Part shown: piece by piece, positions 9,496 to 16,625 of the stretch
Layout of the letters: each line of letters opens with the position of its first letter
Position numbering within the stretch: position 1 is the first letter of the stretch
Origin: Cupriavidus pauculus
Lineage (GTDB): Bacteria; Pseudomonadota; Gammaproteobacteria; Burkholderiales; Burkholderiaceae
Assembly (NCBI RefSeq): GCF_022179805.1
Contig: NZ_BPUO01000014.1
Location: 87,238-151,237 of the forward strand
Direction: 5' to 3'
DNA length: 64,000 bases
The notes under the pieces: generated by a model
What the model saw: the letters and a program-made list of their open reading frames with translations, nothing else
What the model was told of the DNA's origin: nothing
Database searches by the model: none
Program-made: the position numbers and the translations under genes

Positions 9496-9952
9496 ATTGA
9501 TCCAGCACCAGCGAGAGCAGGGCAAACGCACCCAGCGCCGCGAGGATAAGCGCTACCCAGTAGGCCAAGTTCCACTGCGGCATCAGGCCCTCGCGCCGCA
9601 GCGCGCTGACGCGGCGGCGGTGCTGGACCACTGCGGCAATCAGCGCGCCGGTGCCGATCAGCACCATGGCCGTTCCCACGGCTCGAGGCGACCATGTGCC
9701 GCCAAGCCGGCCGACGATCGGGCCGCCGCCGTGTTGGCCCTCCAGGTACTGGAAGAACTTCGCCAGCGTAAAGCCGAAGCTGATCATCGACAGCGACGTG
9801 CGCAGCCACGCCATCAGCGTGCGCTCCACCGCCAGGAAGCTGCGCTCAAGCGCCAGCGTGGTGCGTTGCCGCGCCAGGAGCGTGTTTTCGTTGGGGTGGG
9901 GGGCTTGCTGGTCGGCAGGCTCGCTGCCAGTAGGAATCGTCATCGCGGACAT
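9494..9952 (-). CDS. DUF202 family inner-membrane protein (YidH-like)
   Basis: About 152 residues (start at 9952, or 9943). It has the DUF202 signature RTTLALERSFLAVERTLMAWLRTSLS in pieces, which in this family precedes the first membrane helix, then three hydrophobic helices. The family is of unknown function in the inner membrane. The gene is the last of a minus-strand run that begins with the sulfatase-activating enzyme, 20 bp after the transporter gene, so the two are probably cotranscribed. Confidence 0.85.
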   Translation of the reverse strand: MSAMTIPTGSEPADQQAPHPNENTLLARQRTTLALERSFLAVERTLMAWLRTSLSMISFGFTLAKFFQYLEGQHGGGPIVGRLGGTWSPRAVGTAMVLIGTGALIAAVVQHRRRVSALRREGLMPQWNLAYWVALILAALGAFALLSLVLDQ

Positions 9953-9972
9953 CTCCTGGACGCGGCGCCGCC

Positions 9973-10836
9973 TCAGTTCACTTGCGGATCGCCGGCAGCC
10001 TGCGCGCGCTGCCATTTCACGTATGGAATCACCACCAGCGTGCACACGATGAGGTACAGGGCCAACGTGGGGATGAACTGTTCGTCGGGGAAGTTGGCCG
10101 ACGCGATGGTGAGGGCGATGGCAGGGTGGCGGGCGGTGGACGACAGCGCTAGCACCGGCGAATGCTCCCGTTCCGGGCCGCCGAGCAGATGCCCGACCAC
10201 CAGGCCGAGCAGTACGAAGGCAATGATGGCGACCACCACCCAGTGGCCGGTGGCGGCCAGGATCGCCCGCCAGGTGCCGGCCAGGATGACCACGGCGCCG
10301 GCGATCAGCAGGCACGTTGCCACCTTGCGCACGGGCTGGGCAAGCCTCCGGGCAAGGCCGGGCAACAGGGTGGAGACGAGCAGGCCGGCCAGCAGCGGCG
10401 CCACGATCATGGTCAGCACGATCTTGAGGATCGCCCCGGGCCGCATCGACAGGGACAGGTCGAACACGCTCTCCAGCAGCACGCCCCAGAGCGGCACGGT
10501 CACGACGGAACTGAGTCCGAGCACCACCAGCAGTGCCAGCGCATACGGCGCCATGCCACCGGCCTTCGATTGCTTCTTCGGCAGCATCGGCGGAACGGGA
10601 GAGATCGACAGCACCGTCAGCACCACGGCAGCGGCGTGAGGCAGGTTCAGGCTTTTTACGCAGACCACGACCACGACCGGAACAATTACCGCCGTGGCCA
10701 GCAGCGAGCGGCATAGCAGGCCCGGCCGATGAAATAGATAGGCCAGGTCGGCGCGCGTTGCCTGGAGACCGTAGGAGAACACGGTTCCAAGAATCGCCAC
10801 GTGGAACGCGAGGAGAACAAGGGCCTTGGCATCCAT
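9973..10836 (-). CDS. SBF/bile acid:Na+ symporter-like (BASS superfamily) transporter
   Basis: A 287-residue protein with eight to nine membrane helices from the ATG at 10836. The stretch SSTARHPAIALTIA near the C-terminus is the conserved discontinuous-helix motif of the BASS/SBF superfamily, which imports organic anions such as bile acids, sulfated steroids or keto acids with sodium. It sits 82 bp downstream of the sulfatase gene on the same strand. Transport of a sulfated substrate or its product is a reasonable inference, not shown. Confidence 0.75.
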   Translation of the reverse strand: MDAKALVLLAFHVAILGTVFSYGLQATRADLAYLFHRPGLLCRSLLATAVIVPVVVVVCVKSLNLPHAAAVVLTVLSISPVPPMLPKKQSKAGGMAPYALALLVVLGLSSVVTVPLWGVLLESVFDLSLSMRPGAILKIVLTMIVAPLLAGLLVSTLLPGLARRLAQPVRKVATCLLIAGAVVILAGTWRAILAATGHWVVVAIIAFVLLGLVVGHLLGGPEREHSPVLALSSTARHPAIALTIASANFPDEQFIPTLALYLIVCTLVVIPYVKWQRAQAAGDPQVN

Positions 10837-10918
10837 CGACTTTCCTGGCAGTGAGGCGCCCGGGGCGCGCCGTGCGGTGCGTCGCCCCGGGCTGGCCGAT
10901 CCCAAGCGGACGCCGCGC

Positions 10919-12430
10919 CTAGCGGCTGCCGCCTCCGGCCGCGTCCATCATCTTTTCAACCACCTGATCCACGCCGAAACTGGCGGCCTTCTGCCTGGGC
11001 GGGAATTCCTTGAATGTCTGCAGGAATTCGGCCACCCCGGCCTGTGCCGGCACCAGGATGAAGACGTGTTCCAGCAGCCAGTCATAGTAGGTATTCGACG
11101 TGACGTCGGCCCGCTCGTAAGGGTCGGTGCGCAGGTTGAAGATCTTGGGCACGCGTAGCGTGACCAGCGGTTCCGCCCATATTCGCAACGTTCCGGTCGC
11201 GCGCTGCTCCATGAAGACAACCTTCCAGTTGTCGTACCGCAGGCAGGCCAGGTCCCCATCGTCGGTGAAGTACAGGAAGCCCTTCCGGTCGGGCTTGGCG
11301 GCTTTGCCTGTGAGGTAGGGCATCAGGCTGAAGCCGTCTAGATGCACCTTGAAGTCCTTGCCGTTCGCCTTGTGTCCCTTTGTCAGCTTCGCTTTCACAT
11401 CGGGATCGCCGGCGGCATCGACTATCGTGGGCAGCCAGTCCAGGTGGCTGACGATATCGTTGCAGACCGAGCCCGGCTTGATCACGCCCGGCCAGCGCAC
11501 CATGCAGGGCACGCGGTATGCGCCTTCCCAGTTGGAGTTCTTCTCGCTGCGGAACGGCGTCATGCCGGCATCGGGCCACGAATTCATGTGCGGGCCGTTG
11601 TCGGTGCTGTACATGACCATGGTGTTGTCGGCAATGCCGAGGTCATCCAGCAGCTTCAGCATTTCGCCGATGTGCTTGTCGTGCTCGACCATGCAATCGT
11701 GGTATTCCGACTGCCAGCGTCCGGCCTGGCCGCGAATGCGGTCCTCGATATGCGTGCGGAAGTGCATGTGCGAGGTGTTGAACCAGACAAAGAAGGGCTT
11801 GTCGTCCTTGTGCGCCTTCTCGATGAATTCCTTGGCCGACTTGAGGAATTCGGTATCGACGGTCTTCATCCGGTCTTTGGTCAACGGACCGGTATTGTCG
11901 ATCTTCTGGCCGCCTTTGCCGTCGGACCAACAATGCAGTACGCCGCGCGGCCCGAAGTTCTTCCTGAAGTTGGGGAAGTCCTTGTCAGTCGGATAGTCGG
12001 GCAGTTCCGGTTCCTCTTCGGCGTTGAGGTGGTACAGGTTGCCGAAGAACTCGTCGAACCCATGCATGGTGGGCAGATGCTCGTCGCGGTCGCCGAAATG
12101 GTTCTTGCCGAACTGGCCGGTGCTGTAGCCCAGGCCCTTGAGCAGTTCTGGAATATTCGGGTCCTCGGCGCGCATGCCTAGCGGTGCGCCGGGCAGGCCC
12201 ACCTTGGTCAAACCCGTGCGCAGGCCGCACTGGCCGGTGATGAACGACGCCCGGCCCGCGGTACAGCTCTGTTCGCCGTAGTAGTCGGTGAACAGTATGC
12301 CTTCCTCGGCAATCCGGTCGATATTGGGGGTGCGATACCCCATCAGGCCCTTGGTGAAGATACTGAGGTTGGACTGACCGATATCGTCACCCCAGAGGAT
12401 CAGGAAATTCGGCTTCTTTTTCTCTGCCAT
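10919..12430 (-). CDS. Type I sulfatase (arylsulfatase-like)
   Basis: A 503-residue sulfatase starting at an ATG with AAAGGAGA in front. The metal-binding aspartates are at residues 15-16 (GDDIG). The modification motif is CTAGR at residues 56-60; cysteine 56 would be oxidised to formylglycine, and the enzyme then hydrolyses sulfate esters. The C-x-A-x-R form is a tolerated variant of C-x-P-x-R. GKNH (109-112), WFNTSHMH and STDNGPH supply further active-site residues. There is no signal peptide, so it acts in the cytoplasm. Its activating enzyme is encoded immediately upstream, 98 bp away. Confidence 0.92.
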   Translation of the reverse strand: MAEKKKPNFLILWGDDIGQSNLSIFTKGLMGYRTPNIDRIAEEGILFTDYYGEQSCTAGRASFITGQCGLRTGLTKVGLPGAPLGMRAEDPNIPELLKGLGYSTGQFGKNHFGDRDEHLPTMHGFDEFFGNLYHLNAEEEPELPDYPTDKDFPNFRKNFGPRGVLHCWSDGKGGQKIDNTGPLTKDRMKTVDTEFLKSAKEFIEKAHKDDKPFFVWFNTSHMHFRTHIEDRIRGQAGRWQSEYHDCMVEHDKHIGEMLKLLDDLGIADNTMVMYSTDNGPHMNSWPDAGMTPFRSEKNSNWEGAYRVPCMVRWPGVIKPGSVCNDIVSHLDWLPTIVDAAGDPDVKAKLTKGHKANGKDFKVHLDGFSLMPYLTGKAAKPDRKGFLYFTDDGDLACLRYDNWKVVFMEQRATGTLRIWAEPLVTLRVPKIFNLRTDPYERADVTSNTYYDWLLEHVFILVPAQAGVAEFLQTFKEFPPRQKAASFGVDQVVEKMMDAAGGGSR

Positions 12431-12528
12431 GGCATTCTCCTTTGCGTGTCGAAGCCGCCGTTGCCGGCAGCGAATTCTCCCGGCGCCCCGGTACTCACCG
12501 TTGTGTCCGGAGTCTATGCATGCATTCG

Positions 12529-13551
12529 TCAGTCCTGGCCGGCGGGGTCCTCGCGTACCACGCAACGAAAGCCCAGGTGGCAGGTGGATGTGTCGATGGC
12601 CTGCGGCATCCTCGCGGCGGGGCGGTAGCGCCGGCAGTAGTTCGGCGCGCACAGGTACGAGCCGCCTTTCATGACCTTGCGGGGAATCTGCACCTGCGGC
12701 GCGCATGGATCGAAGCTGGCTTCCGGCGTGCCGCCGCGCGGGTTGTCGAGCGTGCAGCAGGTCTTCACGATCTTGCCGTGGTCCTGGTACCAGTCGCTCG
12801 TCCATTCCCACACGTTGCCGGCCATGTCATAGAGGCCGTATCCATTCGGCGCGAACGAGCCCACGGGCGCGGTCCACTCGTAACGGTCTTCCAGCAGGTT
12901 CTGCCACGGGAAGTCGCCTTGCCAGGTATTGGCCATGTGCTTGCCACGCGGGGCGAAGGTGTCGCCCCAGACGAATTCGGCGCCATCGAGCCCGCCGCGC
13001 GCGGCGATTTCCCATTCGGCTTCGGTCGGCAAGTCCTTGCCGGCCCATTGCGCATAGGCCATGGCATCGGCGTAGGCCACATGCACGACGGGATGGTCCC
13101 AGAGGCCCTTCAGCGAACTGGACGGTCCGCGAGGATGGCGCCAGTCGGCGCCCGCCGTGTAGACCCACCAGTTGTAGTGATCGCGCAGATCCACGCGGCC
13201 AGGCGGCTTCTGGAACATCACCGACGATGGCGCCAGCATTTCCGGCAGCGCGCCGGGATAGTCCTCGGGGTTGGCGGGACGCTCAGCCAGCGTGATGTAG
13301 CCGGTGGCTTCCACGAAGCGGCGGAAGTCGGCATTCGTCACCGTATGCCGGTCGATCCAGAAGGGTCGAACGCTGACCTTGTGCGCGGGGGCTTCTTCGG
13401 GATAGTGGCTGTCCGACCCCATCAGGAACATGCCGCCCGGAATCCGGACCATGCGTTTCCGGTCAGCGGGTGCAGCGGGGGTGAGTACTGCGGCATCGTT
13501 GGCGCCGCCATCGGGGCGGTCGGCAACTTCCTTGCGCAAGGGTTGGGCCAT
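12529..13551 (-). CDS. Formylglycine-generating enzyme (sulfatase-modifying factor)
   Basis: A 340-residue FGE-sulfatase domain protein. It opens with RIPGGMFLMGS, has LPTEAEWE and GLYDMAGNVWEW in the middle, and near the end GGSYLCAPNYCRRYRPAAR, in which cysteines 301 and 306 match the copper-binding catalytic pair of true FGEs. This separates it from EgtB-type relatives. It would convert cysteine 56 of the adjacent sulfatase to formylglycine. The two genes form a self-contained enzyme plus activator unit. Confidence 0.93.
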   Translation of the reverse strand: MAQPLRKEVADRPDGGANDAAVLTPAAPADRKRMVRIPGGMFLMGSDSHYPEEAPAHKVSVRPFWIDRHTVTNADFRRFVEATGYITLAERPANPEDYPGALPEMLAPSSVMFQKPPGRVDLRDHYNWWVYTAGADWRHPRGPSSSLKGLWDHPVVHVAYADAMAYAQWAGKDLPTEAEWEIAARGGLDGAEFVWGDTFAPRGKHMANTWQGDFPWQNLLEDRYEWTAPVGSFAPNGYGLYDMAGNVWEWTSDWYQDHGKIVKTCCTLDNPRGGTPEASFDPCAPQVQIPRKVMKGGSYLCAPNYCRRYRPAARMPQAIDTSTCHLGFRCVVREDPAGQD

Positions 13552-13897
13552 ACGTCATCCAGAGTTGGAAGAGGGGGCTCGTATCGACTGACCGTCACTG
13601 TCCAACGCTCCGCACCTGCCGGACCGCTGACCTCAACTATGTTCGGCGGCGGTCGTCAGAAAGCAAAGTGAATTTTTTTGTGCAGATGTTGAGACATTGC
13701 GGATTTATCGGCGACGTTGGTTGACGCCAGGGCGCGGCGCTGGTCGGGTTGTGCGACCGGCCTGGCGCGACCTTTATCGATGCCGGCTTCGTGTTTCTCA
13801 TGCAGCACATGGATACCCGGCGTAAAGCGTTTTATCCCATACTGGCAAAGCATGCAGCTGTGTCTTTCACCCACTCGCAATGCACCGGAGCCAGAAA
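13552..13897. other. Divergent intergenic region, 346 bp
   Basis: This space lies between the start of the FGE gene (minus strand) and a membrane-protein gene (plus strand), so it must hold both promoters. A T-rich run is visible near 13672-13680. I see no convincing gene, strong operator or terminator in it. Confidence 0.5.
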
Positions 13898-14401
13898 ATG
13901 AAGAATCTGATGCGCTTCTTTACGGTCATCCATGGGCTGATGGCAATTCTCTTTACCTGCGCCGCACTGATGCTGATTGCCATTGCAGCCCGCATGGGGT
14001 GGGACGTCTTTTCGAGTGAGTGGGACCAGGCCAGCGCGCAATGGATCATCGAGGCATTGGGGCTGCTGGCCGGCGCCGTGGTGGCGTTGCAGATCGCCGA
14101 GACCATCGTGGAGGAAGAAGTCATTCGCGAAGCCGACGTGAGCGCGCCGACCCGGGTTCGTCGCTTCGTGTCGCGATTCCTGGTGGTGGTGGTGGTCGCG
14201 CTGGCCATCGAAGGGCTCGTGGCGACGTTCAAGGCGCTGCACGACGATCCGACGCAGCTTCACTATGCGGCCGGGCTGATTGCATCGACCGCCTTGCTGC
14301 TTGCCTCGTGGGGGCTGTTCGTCTATCTGAACCGGGCAGCGGAGGAACTGGAGCCGGAAGCCATGGAAGAGGCGAAGCGCGAAGACAAGAAGGTGAAATA
14401 G
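13898..14401 (+). CDS. Membrane protein, hypothetical
   Basis: A 167-residue protein from the ATG at 13898, which has GGAG seven bases upstream; an earlier ATG at 13880 is less well placed. Hydrophobic helices lie at about residues 10-35, 50-72, 98-118 and 130-150. A charged loop (ETIVEEEVIREADV) and a lysine/glutamate-rich cytoplasmic tail stand out. No enzyme motif is visible and no family is recognised. It stands alone between the FGE promoter and a convergent LysR gene. Confidence 0.7.
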   Translation: MKNLMRFFTVIHGLMAILFTCAALMLIAIAARMGWDVFSSEWDQASAQWIIEALGLLAGAVVALQIAETIVEEEVIREADVSAPTRVRRFVSRFLVVVVVALAIEGLVATFKALHDDPTQLHYAAGLIASTALLLASWGLFVYLNRAAEELEPEAMEEAKREDKKVK

Positions 14402-14403
14402 CG

Positions 14404-15324
14404 TCAGCCAGTGCGCTGTAGCCAGGCGGGCGAGGACAGATGTTCGACAAAGTAATCGGACAGCGCGCTAACCTTCGCCGGCCTGGCCCGTGCCGAGGGC
14501 GTGACGAAATACAGTCCGCCACGGGTGAGATGCCAGCCCGGCAGGATCGCCTCCAGCCGCCCGTCGGCCAGATACTCGCCCGCCATGAATTCCGGCAATT
14601 CGGCAATTGCCTGCCCGGCCAGCAGCATGGGCAGCAGCGCCTCGGAGTTGGTCACGCGCAACGGACCTGCCGGCGATATCGGATGCTCTTCGCCGGCGTC
14701 GTTGACGAAGCGCCAGACATCGCTGCGCGCCCGGTAGGCATAGGAAAGGCATGGCCTGCCTGCCAGGTCGCGGGGATACGTCGGGCGGCCATGCTGCTCA
14801 AGGTACGCCGGCGACGCCACGACAAGCTGCGAAACCGGGCACAAGCGCCGGGCAATCAACGACGAGTCCGGCAATGCGGCAATCCGCAAGGCGGCATCGA
14901 ATCCCTGGGCGACGATGTCCACGGTGGCATCGGACAGGTGCAGATCGATCGAGACTTCGGGATAGGCCTGGAAGAAGCCCGGTAGCAGCGGCGCCACCCA
15001 GCGCAGGCCGAAGGACATCGGCACCGCCAACCGGACAAGGCCCCGAGGCTGCATCGACATCTCCCTTGCGGCACTTTCGGCCTCTTCGGCCTGCCGGTAG
15101 ATCTCGCCGGCCTTTTCGGCAATCGTCGTTCCGAATTCGGTCAACGCCAGCTGACGGGACGTGCGGTTGAACAGCCGGGCGCCCAGCCGCTCCTCCAGCC
15201 TGGCAACGCCGCGCGACACCGTCGCCACGGATACCCCCATGGCGCGCGCCGCTCCGGCGAACGACCCTTCTTCCGCCACTTTGGCGAACATCGCCAACCC
15301 TTCGAAATCCGGAAATCTGATCAT
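14404..15324 (-). CDS. LysR-family regulator, divergent from an SDR gene
   Basis: A 306-residue LysR protein from the ATG at 15324. The N-terminal helix-turn-helix (SFAGAARAMGVSVATVSRGV) is clear and followed by the GLVRLAVP start of the effector domain, typical of the DmlR/AaeR-like subgroup. It is transcribed away from the short-chain dehydrogenase gene with a 120-bp shared promoter region, the classical arrangement for a LysR protein controlling its neighbour. Confidence 0.9.
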   Translation of the reverse strand: MIRFPDFEGLAMFAKVAEEGSFAGAARAMGVSVATVSRGVARLEERLGARLFNRTSRQLALTEFGTTIAEKAGEIYRQAEEAESAAREMSMQPRGLVRLAVPMSFGLRWVAPLLPGFFQAYPEVSIDLHLSDATVDIVAQGFDAALRIAALPDSSLIARRLCPVSQLVVASPAYLEQHGRPTYPRDLAGRPCLSYAYRARSDVWRFVNDAGEEHPISPAGPLRVTNSEALLPMLLAGQAIAELPEFMAGEYLADGRLEAILPGWHLTRGGLYFVTPSARARPAKVSALSDYFVEHLSSPAWLQRTG

Positions 15325-15444
15325 TTCATATTTGCAACGATAGTTTGCGATCGATTCTATTTCGAAAAGATCGGGGCGTCGATATTCTTCTTCCATCGCA
15401 TCCAGCGATTCGCAATCGACGAAACCCAGACAAGGAGTATCACC

Positions 15445-16197
15445 ATGACCCGCAGACTCGAAAACAAGATCGCACTCGTAACCGGCGGCACCAGCGGCAT
15501 CGGCCTGGCCACGGCCAAGCGCTTTGCCGCGGAAGGCGCCCATGTCTATATCACCGGCCGCCGGCAGGCCGAACTCGACAAGGCTGTCGCCGCCATCGGC
15601 AACGTCACCGGTGTTCGTGTGGATTCGTCGAAGCCCGAGGAACTGGACCAGCTCTACAAGCTGATCCGCGCCGAGAAGGGCCGGCTCGACGTGCTGTTTG
15701 CCAATGCTGGCGGCGGCTCGATGGTGCCCCTGGGCGATATCACCGAAGCGCACTACCACGACACGTTCGACCGCAACGTCAAGGGCACGCTGTTCACGGT
15801 GCAGAAGGCGCTGCCGTTGCTGGCCAAGGGCGCATCGGTGATTCTGGCCGGCTCCACGACGACCATCGAAGGGACGGCCGCATTCAGCGTGTACTCGGCA
15901 TCGAAGGCAGCCATCCGGGCGTTTGCACGTAGCTGGATTCTCGACCTGAAGGACCGTGGCATCCGCGTCAACACGATCAGCCCGGGCGCCACGCGCACGC
16001 CGGGACTGGTCGAACTGGCCGGCCCCGATGCCGCGCAACAGCAGGGGCTGCTGGACTACCTGGCATCGCGCATCCCGATGGGCCGCGTGGGCGAACCCGA
16101 CGAGATCGCGGGGGCTGCGCTGTTCCTGGCATCGGACGATTCCAGCTTCGTGAATGGTGCCGAACTGTTCGTGGACGGCGGCCAGGCGCAAGTTTAA
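15445..16197 (+). CDS. Short-chain dehydrogenase/reductase
   Basis: A 250-residue classical SDR. The cofactor motif TGGTSGIG is at residues 14-21, NAGG near residue 90, and the catalytic YSASK near residue 150 with the serine about 13 residues earlier (LAGSTT). The basic residues after the second strand (TGRRQ) point to NADP(H). It would oxidise or reduce a small alcohol or ketone. A ribosome-binding site AAGGAG precedes the ATG. Expression is probably set by the divergent LysR gene. Confidence 0.9.
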   Translation: MTRRLENKIALVTGGTSGIGLATAKRFAAEGAHVYITGRRQAELDKAVAAIGNVTGVRVDSSKPEELDQLYKLIRAEKGRLDVLFANAGGGSMVPLGDITEAHYHDTFDRNVKGTLFTVQKALPLLAKGASVILAGSTTTIEGTAAFSVYSASKAAIRAFARSWILDLKDRGIRVNTISPGATRTPGLVELAGPDAAQQQGLLDYLASRIPMGRVGEPDEIAGAALFLASDDSSFVNGAELFVDGGQAQV

Positions 16198-16625
16198 GTC
16201 GAGGCTGGCCACGCGCCTGCCGCCTGCTCTCTGATGGAGGCGGCGCTGACGCTGTGGCCAGTTGTACTGGAACTTATTGAATAAATACTCGAGTCGGAGA
16301 TAACTCGGAATCAAAGACCGGCAGTCACGCGCCTTCGCTTTTTGAGCCGCCCCATATCGGAGAACTAAAATCCACTGTCCCCTGATCTGCTCATCTTTCA
16401 TGACGGACGAGTGCGGCGTTCTTGCGATTTCCTATCCCATCCCCTAAACCTGCTAAAGCTCAGAAGAACAAGGGGCAAACATGCGCTCGGGGATCAGGAC
16501 CTGTCTGGCGACGAATTTGCTCAACGGCTGTATCCAAATACCAATCGGCAAATACTGGTCGTAACGGCCGGCTTCCGCAAAGGAGGCCTAAGTCCACTGT
16601 TCCTGCATTACGCTCGGGAGGCGCC
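16198..16625. other. Intergenic region, 428 bp, with a hairpin after the SDR gene
   Basis: At 16205-16261 an imperfect stem pairs CTGGCCAC with GTGGCCAG and GCCGCC with GGCGGC, without a T-run; it may end the SDR transcript. The rest is AT-richer than its surroundings and should contain the promoter for the 931-residue protein gene. The reading frame of that gene is open upstream to 16422, but the good ribosome-binding site and the start of recognisable protein character are at 16626. Confidence 0.5.

Noticed and set aside
13656..13880. A 74-residue minus-strand frame in the FGE upstream gap
   Set aside because: No ribosome-binding site, no recognisable protein character, and it overlaps the expected promoter region.
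16422..16625. A longer start at 16422 for the 931-residue protein
   Set aside because: The extra 68 residues are basic and low in order, and the best ribosome-binding site (GGGAGG) is at 16616 before the ATG at 16626.
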